This document shows positions 35,529 through 44,989 of a DNA stretch of 64,000 bases, one piece after another; positions within the stretch are counted from its first letter, which is position 1, and the number at the start of each line of letters is the position of its first letter. Origin of the DNA: Mycobacterium sp. MFM001. Its GTDB lineage: Bacteria > Actinomycetota > Actinomycetes > Mycobacteriales > Mycobacteriaceae. Position numbers and translations under genes: made by a program. The DNA is taken from assembly GCF_003402475.1 (NCBI RefSeq), contig NZ_BFAB01000016.1:1-64000 (forward strand), read 5' to 3'. The notes beneath the pieces are model-generated. The model worked only from the letters and a program-made list of their open reading frames with translations. It did not search any database and had not been told where the DNA came from.

Positions 35529-38049
35529 CCGTTCATTCGACCCGCCACAGAAGGTGATCGGTAACCTGCGCTACACCCGCACCGGCGTCTACGCCGACTA
35601 TCTGATCCATGGCCTGCCGCTGACCATGCGACCACTGCCCGTATGGGAACGCGGGGCCCGGCTCACCCGCAACCTCGGCCGCAACCTTCCTTCTGGGTCA
35701 CAGCTATTCGGGCTGCTGGCCTGCGAAGACCAAGACCGCATCCTGTCCAACATCCTCGGCCGTCACGACGACAAGCCCGCATGGGTTTCACACTGCCGCC
35801 GCTGGGAACCCATGGTCGCCGACCCGCTGCAGACCGGACACCACACCGGACCCCAACAGCGAGTGCACTGGCTGACCATCCCGGTGGACTCCGGCCGGCT
35901 CGGCCGCACCGTCACCGGTAAAGCCGAAAAACTCGGGAAATGGATCATCGGCCGCGACCCCGACTCCGAGGCCTCCGTGGCCGCCTACACACAACTGGCC
36001 CACGAAATCATCGCCGCACTGCCCGACGAATTTCACACCACCGCCGCCACCCCCGCCCAGATCCGCTGGCACCACCGCCACATCGCACTGCGCGGCGTAT
36101 TCACCGCGCCCCTGCCCCACCCCTTCGAAGGCCCACACACCCTGCCCGGCAGCGCATTTGGGCGCTGGCATTTCGACGAAGGCGCCAACCTCGATCGCCA
36201 GCTGCGCTGGTGGCCCAGCCGCCACTCGGTGGTGCGCATTCAAGAACTCGACGAACACGCCAACCTTGTCGGCCCGGTCAGCTACCAAGCAATGCTGGCC
36301 GTCGACCAATTCCCCGCCCGCGGTGTGCGCTTCCCCAAAGCCGCATATCTGCGCGCCCTCGACAACGTCGACACCCTCGCCACCATCGACTGGGTTCAGC
36401 ATCTGAACCTGCGCACCCCCGACCAAGCCCTGGCCGCCAATCGCCGCAACGCCAAAAACATCGAAGACCAGCAGCGCCAACGCGCAGCCAAACGCGACGC
36501 CGCCGACGCTGAAGACCTCGCCAACAAGCTCGATGCCACCCTGGACTACTCCAGCGAACTCAACGCCAACCCCACCGAACGCGAACTCGACGGCACCCCC
36601 GTCATCGCCGTCGGCGCGGCCTCCATCGAGGTGATCGAAGACGCGGTCAAACAGATCCGCCAAGAACTCGACTCGGTTGCCATCGCATTCAGCCGCCGCC
36701 GCGGATCACACCGGGCGCTGTGGAAAGCCTTCAACCCCGGAAGCGAAACCACCAGCCCCCTCGACGAATACCGCAACCCCACAACCGCACACCGGTGGGC
36801 CCGCTTCATGCCGCTGACCTCCGACGAATGCGGCAACTCCACCGGAAGCCCCCTCGCGGTCAACCAAAACACCATGCGCCCGCGCATCATCCTGCACGAT
36901 CCCGAAGGCACCGCTCGACGCAACCACAACACAGGCCTAGGCATTGTCGGCGAGCCAGGCGGCGGCAAATCCAACCGCGCCAAACTCTCCGCCGCCGAAC
37001 TCGCCCTGCGCGGCGCCCAAGTCAGAGTGTTCGATCCCGGCAAGCACGCCGAATGGGCCAAGGCACTGCGAACCATCCCCGACGCGCACGCGTTCGACCC
37101 CACCCAGGCCGACATATCCCTGGACCCGCTGGTGATCTTCCCCGACGAGGAAGCAGCCAGCAAAGCCGCCGACCACATCCTGCCCCTCATCGGCGTCAAC
37201 CCACTTAGCGTCATGCGCGCCCAATTCGAAGTCGCACTGCGCCCAGATAACCGCGAACGCAACGGAATCCGGCGCATGCGCGACCTCATCGAATACCTGC
37301 GAGCCCAACCCAACCCACACGACAACGAGCTGCTGCTGCGGCTCGAGGCCGCGGCCGCCTCCCACTACACCCAGGCACTCTTCGATCCGCACCGCAAACC
37401 CTATTTAACGGCCGACTCCCAGGTCACCATCTGGCTGACCCGCAACCTAGCCCTGCCCGACGCCGACGACATCCGCGCCGCGGTCAACGGCGGATTAGAT
37501 CTGCAACCCCGCCAACTAGCGGCCATGGCCATCTATGGCTTACTCGTCGACCTCGAGCAACAGCAACTGTTTGCGCGCCCAGACCAGTTCGGCACCATCA
37601 TCTTTGAAGAGTGCGCCGAACTATTGGCATACCCACCCGGTGCCCGCGCCGCCCACCGCGTCACCACCCAAGGACGCAAGCACAACACCGGCATTTGGCT
37701 CATCACCCAAGACTTTCATCACCTACAGCGCATGGGCAGCGAGTTCATCACCCAGAAATGGTTATTCCGTATCACCAATGAAACCCTGGCCGAACAAACG
37801 CTGGAATGGGCCGGCATCGATCCCGAGCTCTACCCCGACGTCGTGCAGTCCTACGTCGAAGACACCAGCCCCGCCAACACCTCCCTGACCGCCGGCGACG
37901 AGGACGAGATCGGCTACGTCGAACCACACCGGCGCGGCGAAGGATTCATCGTCGACGAATTCCGCCGCCACGCCCGCGCCAAATTCTTCGGCGCCCCCAC
38001 ACCCCAGCTCGCCGCCGACCTCGACAGCACCCCGCCGGTGGCGGCATGA
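35512..38049 (+). CDS. VirB4/TcpF-like conjugation ATPase
   Basis: ATG 35512 inside the end of the preceding gene gives 845 residues. The N-terminal half (TMRPLPVWERGARLTRNLGRN, HWLTIPVDS) is the VirB4-type domain. The ATPase domain has Walker A GIVGEPGGGKSNRAK (about 478-492) and Walker B TIIFEECAELL (about 695-705), followed by TGIWLITQDFHHLQRMG and FRITNETLAEQTL, family-typical. It energises the channel and works with the coupling protein. The C-terminus stop overlaps the next ATG. Confidence 0.88.
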   Translation: MPPRVDRSFDPPQKVIGNLRYTRTGVYADYLIHGLPLTMRPLPVWERGARLTRNLGRNLPSGSQLFGLLACEDQDRILSNILGRHDDKPAWVSHCRRWEPMVADPLQTGHHTGPQQRVHWLTIPVDSGRLGRTVTGKAEKLGKWIIGRDPDSEASVAAYTQLAHEIIAALPDEFHTTAATPAQIRWHHRHIALRGVFTAPLPHPFEGPHTLPGSAFGRWHFDEGANLDRQLRWWPSRHSVVRIQELDEHANLVGPVSYQAMLAVDQFPARGVRFPKAAYLRALDNVDTLATIDWVQHLNLRTPDQALAANRRNAKNIEDQQRQRAAKRDAADAEDLANKLDATLDYSSELNANPTERELDGTPVIAVGAASIEVIEDAVKQIRQELDSVAIAFSRRRGSHRALWKAFNPGSETTSPLDEYRNPTTAHRWARFMPLTSDECGNSTGSPLAVNQNTMRPRIILHDPEGTARRNHNTGLGIVGEPGGGKSNRAKLSAAELALRGAQVRVFDPGKHAEWAKALRTIPDAHAFDPTQADISLDPLVIFPDEEAASKAADHILPLIGVNPLSVMRAQFEVALRPDNRERNGIRRMRDLIEYLRAQPNPHDNELLLRLEAAAASHYTQALFDPHRKPYLTADSQVTIWLTRNLALPDADDIRAAVNGGLDLQPRQLAAMAIYGLLVDLEQQQLFARPDQFGTIIFEECAELLAYPPGARAAHRVTTQGRKHNTGIWLITQDFHHLQRMGSEFITQKWLFRITNETLAEQTLEWAGIDPELYPDVVQSYVEDTSPANTSLTAGDEDEIGYVEPHRRGEGFIVDEFRRHARAKFFGAPTPQLAADLDSTPPVAA

Positions 38050-40202
38050 GCCAGCCCGCCCGCACCGATTTGCTCGCCGCATGGCTGGCCGAACACCCCC
38101 GCGCCCGCCAACTCGTCACCCTCGTGACCACCATGCATGCCCTGGCGTTGTGGGCGGTGGTCAGCGCGCCGTCAGCCGCCGCCGCGACCGGAGGTGCCGC
38201 CCTGGGCTGGACCGGGCTCAAAGACAGCTACGGTGTGCCGCTCAAGGACTACTTCCTGTCCGTCGTCGACACCCCCGAAGCCGTCACCAACAACGGACAA
38301 GGGGTATCGCTGCTCGAACCGTCCTCCGTGCTCAAGTGGGCCGGCCAAGCAATCCAGACCGGCATCACCCACTCCACCGCCGCATGGTGGCTCACCACCA
38401 CCACCGGCTTCTACATCTTCATCGTCGGCGTCGCGCTGTGGCTGCTGCGTTTCGCCCTGTCCGGCACCTGGCTGGTCACGGTCGCCCAAATCACCCGGCC
38501 CGTCTACAACGCCGTCACCACCGTGGCCAACCAGCTCTACCTGGGACCCATCACCATCACCTTGTGCGCGATCATCGGCGGAATCAACATCCTGCGCGGC
38601 CACCGCGGCCGCGGCTGGGCCATCATCGGCACCGGCGTGCTGTTCACCGTGTTGCTGCTGACCGTGTTCGCCGACCCCATCACCGACCTCTACAGCGACC
38701 ACGGGCTCCTGGCGATCGGGCGCGCCACCGGATTTTCCATCGCCCAAGCCACCCGCGGCGGACCCTACGCCCCCAGCCAACCGCTCGATGCCCAACTGGG
38801 CGCCATGCTGGCCCAACTCGTCACCGCCGGCGTGCGCCACCCACTGCAAGTCGTCAACTTCGGCTTCGTCGTCGACGACGTCGGCACCTGTGCAGGCGCC
38901 TGGTCGCGAGCCATCAGCGCCGCCAACGGTCAAGGACCCGGACCCGCGCACGCCATGGCCAATTGCGGTGCGCCCCAAGCACTCGCTCACGCCCAACAGC
39001 TCGGCGGCGGCGACGCGGTACTGGCGATCGTCTTCCTGCTCGCAGGCGCGGTGTTCTCGCTGTTCATCTGGTACGTGGCCATCAGCACCTTCCTCGTCGG
39101 ACTCAAAGCCGGCTACTACGGCACCGTCCTGGCGCCCTCATTCATGGTCGGCATGACCGGTCTGGCCGAACGCTCCCTGGCCTACGCCAAACACTGCGGC
39201 TGGCAACTCCTCATCCACGCCGTCGAAATGGCCGTCTACACAGCATTTCTAGGCATCGTCGTGGTGTGGCTGGCCTGGACCCTGACCACCCCGATGCTCG
39301 GCACCGGCACCATCACCGTCGCCCCACGCATGCTCATCATGATGCTCGCCTCCATCGCAGCACTGCTGTTATTCCGCTACATCGACAAGCAATTCCACGC
39401 CGACGGCATCGGCACCATTGCCCGCACCATCCACACCGCCGCCGGCGACACCGCCCGACGAGGCCGCCGCCAATACAACGAGGCACGCGCCCACATCGAC
39501 CAAGCCCGCACCCTGTCCGGGCGCCTGCGTGACCGCTACCGGCGCAACCGCGACAGCGACGACAACGACACCGACGACACGTCGAGCACCACCACGCCCG
39601 GCTTCGACACCTTCAAACCCCGCAGCTCCACCCGAAAAACCCAACCCACCCCAGGCGCCTCCACCATCGCCAAACCGGGCACCGCCACCCGCGATGGCGC
39701 CCGGGCCACCGCGAAAACCGGTGCCGCCCAGACCGCCGAGGCCACCGCCGCCGCTGCCACCCGCACCGCTGCCGGAACCGCCGCCCGCGCCGCCGCCGAC
39801 GTCGCAGCCCCCGAAATCGCCATCCCCGCCGCCGCTGTCGCCGCCGCCGGCCACGCCGCACACAAACACCGCCAACACCACACACCAGCCACCGACAACC
39901 ACCCCGGCACCGACACGTCATCACGCTCGCGGCGCAACAACAACCGTTCGCCCGAGCGCACCGATCAGCCTGCGGCCGACATCGGCCACAGCACCTTCTC
40001 CCCCCGCCCCGCTACCGACCGGGGACACGGACGCGACGTCACACCCACCGCCACGGACGTCGCACCAACCGGAATCGAAGCCCCACCCCTTGACGGCGAC
40101 AACCGCAGATCCCGGAGCGCCCGCGACGATGATGGTGCGCCCCTAGAATTTGGGTCAGTGCGCCGGCCCGGCACCCCAGCGACCCGCGAAGGCGAACAGT
40201 GA
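38046..40202 (+). CDS. VirB6-like polytopic channel protein with long disordered tail
   Basis: ATG 38046 overlaps the VirB4 TGA. The 718-residue protein has an N-terminal helix (LWAVVSAPSAAAATGG, a possible signal sequence or first helix). About six further membrane segments follow: GFYIFIVGVALWLLRFAL, TITLCAIIGGINIL, IIGTGVLFTVLLLTVFA, AVLAIVFLLAGAVFSLFIW, AVYTAFLGIVVVWLAWTL and MLIMMLASIAALLLF. Residues 460 onward are a long Ala/Thr/Pro-rich disordered tail. Location after VirB4 and topology suggest the VirB6/TcpH-type inner channel component. Confidence 0.75.
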   Translation: MSQPARTDLLAAWLAEHPRARQLVTLVTTMHALALWAVVSAPSAAAATGGAALGWTGLKDSYGVPLKDYFLSVVDTPEAVTNNGQGVSLLEPSSVLKWAGQAIQTGITHSTAAWWLTTTTGFYIFIVGVALWLLRFALSGTWLVTVAQITRPVYNAVTTVANQLYLGPITITLCAIIGGINILRGHRGRGWAIIGTGVLFTVLLLTVFADPITDLYSDHGLLAIGRATGFSIAQATRGGPYAPSQPLDAQLGAMLAQLVTAGVRHPLQVVNFGFVVDDVGTCAGAWSRAISAANGQGPGPAHAMANCGAPQALAHAQQLGGGDAVLAIVFLLAGAVFSLFIWYVAISTFLVGLKAGYYGTVLAPSFMVGMTGLAERSLAYAKHCGWQLLIHAVEMAVYTAFLGIVVVWLAWTLTTPMLGTGTITVAPRMLIMMLASIAALLLFRYIDKQFHADGIGTIARTIHTAAGDTARRGRRQYNEARAHIDQARTLSGRLRDRYRRNRDSDDNDTDDTSSTTTPGFDTFKPRSSTRKTQPTPGASTIAKPGTATRDGARATAKTGAAQTAEATAAAATRTAAGTAARAAADVAAPEIAIPAAAVAAAGHAAHKHRQHHTPATDNHPGTDTSSRSRRNNNRSPERTDQPAADIGHSTFSPRPATDRGHGRDVTPTATDVAPTGIEAPPLDGDNRRSRSARDDDGAPLEFGSVRRPGTPATREGEQ

Positions 40203-42016
40203 ACGCACGCGACTACCTCGACACCGGCATCACCGCGCTCGGCCTGCTCGACGGCCAGCCCGCCGACCCCGACCAAGCCCGCATCGCGTTCCGCCGGGCC
40301 ATCGACCTCGACGCCACCATGTGCGATGCCTGGGTCGGACTGGCCGCCGCCGGCGACACCAGCGTCACCACCCTGCGCAACGCGCACCACACCAGCGCCA
40401 CCCTGCACCGCGAAACACGCCGTTTGGGCCTAGCCGACGACGACCTACGCCCCGTCATCCCCGCACCCAGCGGCTACCTTGCCCTCTACCCCACCACCCC
40501 CATCGGGCTTGCCCTTGCTCACGTCGCGGGCCTGATCACCGCCAACGACTACGACAGCGCCGAAAAAGCGCTCGACGACATCGACATCACCCGCGAACCC
40601 GCCCAACAGGCCCTGCACCGTTTCATCGGCGCCTCCCTGCACTTCGTCACCCACCGCTGGCCCGACGTCCTGTCCTGGACATCCCGGCCCGCCGCACACA
40701 CCGCGCCGATCATTGAAGACGCCACCACGCTGCTGGCCGGCATCGCCCACACCGGACTCGGCCAATTCGACACCGCACTCTCAGTGCTACAACCGCTGAC
40801 CCCGCCGCGCGTGCCGGAAACCATCGCCGCCGACGCAGCCCTCTACCGCGGTCTATGCCACCGCGCCCAAGGCGACGAACCCGCAGCCCGCACCCAATTC
40901 CGGGCCGCCACCATCGACGGGCAACTGCGGCCCGCCGCCGCCACCGCCCTCGCCGACCCCACCTACGGACCCATCGTCACCACCGCCGAAGCCATCGCCG
41001 CCCGCACCGACCGCTGGAACCCCGACTCCGGCCCCAGCACAGACGAACTGCAACGCCAACACGACCGCGAAAAAGCCCAACAAGTCCTTCAAGCCGCCGA
41101 AGGCGCCCTCACCGAATTCGTCGGCCTGCAACGAGTCAAAGAACACGTCACCGAACTGAAAAACGTCCAACACTACGACCAGATCATGGCCCAACGCGGG
41201 CTGGGCGGCGACCAAGACGGCTCACTGCACATGATCCTCGTCGGACCACCCGGAACCGCCAAAACCTCCATCGCCCGCATCATCTGCCAAATGTACTTCG
41301 GCCTGGGCATCCTGCAATCCCCCGAATTCATCGAAGTCTCCCGCGAACAACTGCTCGGCGAACACATCGGCGAAACCGAAGCAAAGACCACCAAGATCCT
41401 CGAAAGCGCCTACGGGCGCGCTTTATTCATCGACGAAGCCCCCACCCTCTACAAAGAGGACCTCGACCGCGACTTCGGCCGCATCGCCCTCGACACCATC
41501 ATGAAATACGCCGAAGACCACCGCCGCGACATGATGATCTGCCTCGCCGGCTACGCCACCCCCATGAGCCGAATGCTCTCCGCCAACCCCGGCCTACGCT
41601 CCCGCTTCCCTCACAAGCTCGAATTCACCTCAAACACACCCGACGAAATCATCGGCATTGCAGACCTCTTCGCCGCCAAATCACACGTCACAATCGCCCA
41701 AGAGGCCCGCCACTACTTCGCGAAGGTTGCCAAATGGCTTTGTACCACACCCGTAACCGGCCCCCAACACGGACAAACCCACGGCGACGACAGTCTGCTC
41801 ATCGACATCGCCGCCAACGGCCGCTATGCACGCAACGTCCTATCCGCATGCGCCAAAAAAATGAAGTCACGCATCGCATCCGACCCCACCATCGACATGC
41901 TCACCGCCGACCCCGCCACCCTGCGGCTGGTCACCATCGAGGACATGCGCTCAGCCATCGACGAGGTTCTGACCGCCCACGACATCCACATCCCAGCCGT
42001 TGACGCGGCGCGGTAG
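40199..42016 (+). CDS. eccA: ESX chaperone ATPase EccA
   Basis: GTG 40199 overlaps the previous TGA. The 605-residue protein has an N-terminal TPR-like region (DQARIAFRRAIDLDATMCDAWVGLA, LHRFIGASLHF) and a CbbX-type AAA+ domain: Walker A MILVGPPGTAKTSIARI (about 350-366), Walker B ALFIDEAPTLYKEDLD (about 410-425), and NPGLRSRFPHKLEF, as in EccA, the cytosolic ATPase of ESX systems that releases PE/PPE proteins from EspG. It is the last gene of the conjugation operon rather than of the ESX cluster. Confidence 0.88.
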   Translation: MNARDYLDTGITALGLLDGQPADPDQARIAFRRAIDLDATMCDAWVGLAAAGDTSVTTLRNAHHTSATLHRETRRLGLADDDLRPVIPAPSGYLALYPTTPIGLALAHVAGLITANDYDSAEKALDDIDITREPAQQALHRFIGASLHFVTHRWPDVLSWTSRPAAHTAPIIEDATTLLAGIAHTGLGQFDTALSVLQPLTPPRVPETIAADAALYRGLCHRAQGDEPAARTQFRAATIDGQLRPAAATALADPTYGPIVTTAEAIAARTDRWNPDSGPSTDELQRQHDREKAQQVLQAAEGALTEFVGLQRVKEHVTELKNVQHYDQIMAQRGLGGDQDGSLHMILVGPPGTAKTSIARIICQMYFGLGILQSPEFIEVSREQLLGEHIGETEAKTTKILESAYGRALFIDEAPTLYKEDLDRDFGRIALDTIMKYAEDHRRDMMICLAGYATPMSRMLSANPGLRSRFPHKLEFTSNTPDEIIGIADLFAAKSHVTIAQEARHYFAKVAKWLCTTPVTGPQHGQTHGDDSLLIDIAANGRYARNVLSACAKKMKSRIASDPTIDMLTADPATLRLVTIEDMRSAIDEVLTAHDIHIPAVDAAR

Positions 42017-42066
42017 CGCGCCGAGTGTCCCCCAAGTGTGCCCGAATGCCGATCTGGTCGCCGTCA

Positions 42067-42089
42067 CGGCGAGGTAGCACACCTCGCCG
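42067..42089. terminator. Inverted repeat between convergent genes, possible terminator
   Basis: CGGCGAGGT at 42067-42075 and ACCTCGCCG at 42081-42089 are exact reverse complements around AGCAC. It lies about 50 bases after the eccA stop, where plus-strand and minus-strand genes converge. There is no T-run, so it would be an intrinsic terminator of the mycobacterial U-poor type, or just a stable RNA hairpin. Confidence 0.5.
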
Positions 42090-42103
42090 ATCCCGACCAC
42101 GCG

Positions 42104-42361
42104 TTAACCGTTTAGCGGCCGAACGCGGCTAGGACGCGTTGCCATAACCCTTGTGGAAACAGCGCCTTGTTCAACGATGTCGAAGAACTCGCGTAGCTCG
42201 GCTTCTGCCCGGCATCCGTCGCGCAGAACCTTGTCGAGTAGCTGGTGGTAGTGCAGAGCGTCTTTGCCGTCGGCGATCAGTGTGTCCAAGTGTTGGTGGA
42301 GTTCGGCTTGCGCGCTGTGCTCGATGGCTCTGGCCGCGCGGCCAATCGCGATGTTGCGGAC
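42104..42361 (-). pseudogene. In-frame continuation of the repeat protein after a stop codon
   Basis: Downstream of the TGA that ends the membrane repeat protein at 42362, the same frame stays open for about 85 codons and encodes another copy of its repeat: RAARAIEHSAQAELHQHLDTLI and KDALHYHQLLDKVLRDG, ending in EQGAVSTRVMATRPSRVRPLNG. Either the gene was longer and acquired a premature stop, or readthrough occurs. No good ATG or GTG with ribosome site starts this part separately. Confidence 0.6.
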
Positions 42362-43840
42362 TCACTCCGGACGCTGTGGCGGATCATCGCTTAAGCCAAG
42401 CGGCGCCCAGAGCTCCTCATGTGTCTTTTGGTCACCTCGATGAAGTTGACGAAGGCAGCGCTCGTCAACGTTTTGGTGGACTGCAGCCTGTATTCGGCCT
42501 GCCGCTGCGCTGGCGGCGCTGTCGAGGATTTCCCGGTAATGCTGCGGCGCCTGGTCTTCGCCGGCTGCCAGCAGCTCCAGCACCGGGCGGTCAAGGTTTT
42601 CGTGCAGCGCGGCTTGCGCTTGATGTGCAGCTGCGCTGGCCGCCGCTTCGACGACTTCCGGGTAACGATTAGGCGGGTCGTCTTCGCCGCCTGCAAGCAG
42701 CTCCAGTACCGGGCGGTCAAGGTGTTGGTGCAGCGCGGCTTGCGCTTGGTGTGCGGCTGCGCTGGCCGCGGCTTCGACGATTTGGCAGTAGAGCCGTTGC
42801 CGATCTGTGGCACCAGCGAGGAACTCATCAACCCGCTGGTGAACCGCCGGTGCGAACATCTTCAGCTCGAGGTAGTCGGCGGGGAGAAACAGGGGGCCGC
42901 GGACATACCAGGGAACGGCGGCCCAAATCCCGTCGCGCCGATCGGGGTCGCCCGTGATGGCCTCGATGTCACGCAGGGCGTCTTCGCACGCTTTATGAGC
43001 GCAGTCGAACTGAGACCGCCACGGCCCACGATAGGGCGGCCCGACTAGGGAGGGGCACATCCGCGCAGGCGAGGCTGCGATATCCCACGAGCGCGCCATG
43101 CTGGAATGCCACGCGGTGAGCGCCGGGCTGATCACCTTCAATGCCCCCAACACAATTACTCGGATGCGGGCGAGGTCTGCGTAAGCCCCGGAGGAGTGAT
43201 CGGAACGCCACTTACTCAATCCTCGCCGCCTCCAATTCACCGCATTAACCACGAAAAACGTCACGATTGTGAAAGCCAGCGCCAACTGTGGGAGATCAAG
43301 GTTGTCAAGCCAAGCGGCGATCGCTGCCCACGCGTGCCGCACCTGCGATTCGTACACCACCCACGTGGCGGCAAGAGCGCTCAATGCACCCAGCCAGGAA
43401 AGGACAGCGGTCTTCGCCGAGTTGGCCACCTCACCAACCCCGAATCCCACACCGATAAGAAACCGGGACACGGCTGATCGTCGCGTGCCGCGAGTGAGGC
43501 GTTCAGTTCTGTTTGGTTCGTCGCCGAAACCGTAGTGCACCCAAGTGCGGCTCTTAACTACACGCCGCCACCTGTCGACACGAATAAGCCAGCAAGCGTT
43601 GCGTCGCCGCTGCTCAAGCGTCGCGCCCTGATCCGCGATAACGCGCACCTTGACGATTGCGTCGGCGATTCGTTCACAAGCGTAGAAGACGGTGAGGTGC
43701 GCAATGATCAGCAACAGCAGATAGAAAAGAGCGCCACAGATCCACGTGAAGAACCAGTACACGGGCGAAGGTTCCGGTGAAGATGCGAGCCGTGAATACG
43801 GCAAGCTGAACGGAAAGAGCACCACGTCGAGCAGCGCCAC
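42362..43840 (-). CDS. Membrane protein with tandem helical repeats
   Basis: GTG 43840 gives 492 residues. An N-terminal helix (WFFTWICGALFYLLLLIIAHLTVFYAC) is followed by two more (TAVLSWLGALSALAATWVVYE, LALAFTIVTFFVVNAV). The C-terminal third carries three degenerate repeats of about 40 residues (EAAASAAAHQAQAALHQHLDRPVLELLAGGED type) that are helical and lie in the cytoplasm. No family is recognised. A fourth copy sits beyond the stop in the same frame (42104-42361). It is placed between eccA and the ESX cluster on the minus strand. Confidence 0.7.
   Translation of the reverse strand: MALLDVVLFPFSLPYSRLASSPEPSPVYWFFTWICGALFYLLLLIIAHLTVFYACERIADAIVKVRVIADQGATLEQRRRNACWLIRVDRWRRVVKSRTWVHYGFGDEPNRTERLTRGTRRSAVSRFLIGVGFGVGEVANSAKTAVLSWLGALSALAATWVVYESQVRHAWAAIAAWLDNLDLPQLALAFTIVTFFVVNAVNWRRRGLSKWRSDHSSGAYADLARIRVIVLGALKVISPALTAWHSSMARSWDIAASPARMCPSLVGPPYRGPWRSQFDCAHKACEDALRDIEAITGDPDRRDGIWAAVPWYVRGPLFLPADYLELKMFAPAVHQRVDEFLAGATDRQRLYCQIVEAAASAAAHQAQAALHQHLDRPVLELLAGGEDDPPNRYPEVVEAAASAAAHQAQAALHENLDRPVLELLAAGEDQAPQHYREILDSAASAAAGRIQAAVHQNVDERCLRQLHRGDQKTHEELWAPLGLSDDPPQRPE
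42419..42787 (-). repeat. Three tandem coding repeats of about 123 bp
   Basis: The segments encoding EAAASAAAHQAQAAL(H)...LDRPVLELLA recur in tandem with a period of about 123 bases; the first two copies are close to identical and the third is diverged (DSAASAAAGRIQAAVHQNVDE). A fourth, more diverged copy lies at about 42200-42350 past the stop codon. The boundaries are approximate, read from the protein alignment. Confidence 0.7.
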
Positions 43841-44018
43841 GGTTTGCCTCCTCTACATCACCAAGAATGCGTATACGAGCACAACAATTCGGCCGCACGG
43901 CCTTTCCAGCTTCGATGCATCCTTGCCCCTTGGATCGAAGCGTTTGTGCCGTATCACCGAACTACGGCCGTACACCGCCATCTCAGGCCACCTAAGCGAC
44001 ATAAGTGGATCAGACGAG

Positions 44019-44861
44019 CTAATTCGAACGTGCAAGCCTTAGCTCCTGCCGTTGGTGTCGCTCAACACCGTTAGATGGTGTTTCATCGACGGCGCGTGAG
44101 CGCGCGGCGGTGACAAGGATCCGCCGCACAGTGCTGTGGTGTAGACGGGTTTGTGTTGCGATCTCGTTGGCCTTGGCTCCCGAAGCCTCCAGTTCGAGCA
44201 CCGTTTTGACCGTTTCCGGTGTTTGTCGGATACGGCCCGATTGCACGATGGCAAGGGCGCGCTGGGCATGGTCGTCGGTGATCGCGCCGGGCCCGACCCA
44301 GCGATCCTGCGCGCCGGCGGCGATGTCGGACTCCACGTCTTCTACGTCGCTCTCATCATCGAATAAGCTCGGCAAGAACGTAATTGCGCTGCGTGAGCGC
44401 GAAAGGGCAAGCAATGCCATCGTGGCCTGGGCGATCGTCACATCAACGACTACCGGCCAAAGCCAGGCCAGTTCCTGGGGAATACCCGAGCGGATCGCCA
44501 AGTCCCGCAATGCTTCAAACGACAATATGAAAGCACAGCTGGCGAGCAGCGCGGTCATCGCCAACGCGCACCAAAACGTAGCCTTCGATCGACGGCTCGT
44601 ACGGATCAGCAGGGACAACCCCTCAATCGAACTCATCAGGATGATCGGAGGCGCCACAGCGACCGCAGCGGCCAATGGCGCTGGCACACCGAGATTTGCT
44701 GCCACCACTGCGTGGGCGGCGTTGCCAGCGATCGACGCCGAACTGGCCACAATCAATACGGCTCGGAAGAACAGTGCCGCGCGCCGGTTGTGATCGTCCT
44801 CGGCGGCCGCCGCTTCGAAATCGGCGTTAATCAGCGATTCAGACACGCAGTAATCGTGCAT
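44019..44861 (-). CDS. DUF2637 membrane protein with C-terminal helix-turn-helix
   Basis: The 280-residue protein has the four-helix DUF2637 (SpdA-like) membrane region: FRAVLIVASSASIAGNAAHAV, AAAVAVAPPIILMSSIEGLSLLI, CALAMTALLASCAFILSFEAL and LAWLWPVVVDVTIAQATMALLAL. After an acidic linker comes a resolvase-type helix-turn-helix (GAKANEIATQTRLHHSTVRRIL). DUF2637 proteins are known as spread/transfer proteins on actinobacterial plasmids. A membrane-bound DNA-binding transfer or regulatory role is inferred. It reads towards the repeat protein gene, away from the ESX genes. Confidence 0.8.
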   Translation of the reverse strand: MHDYCVSESLINADFEAAAAEDDHNRRAALFFRAVLIVASSASIAGNAAHAVVAANLGVPAPLAAAVAVAPPIILMSSIEGLSLLIRTSRRSKATFWCALAMTALLASCAFILSFEALRDLAIRSGIPQELAWLWPVVVDVTIAQATMALLALSRSRSAITFLPSLFDDESDVEDVESDIAAGAQDRWVGPGAITDDHAQRALAIVQSGRIRQTPETVKTVLELEASGAKANEIATQTRLHHSTVRRILVTAARSRAVDETPSNGVERHQRQELRLARSN

Positions 44862-44989
44862 GGCCTCAACCGAGTTCGTCCAACACTACGCCCACATCAG
44901 CCACGATCCCGGTATGAATCAACCGCCCCGCCCCAGGTGGACGAACGGCCCGGATAACTCGTGAATTGTTCAACCCGTGTTCGTTGGTC

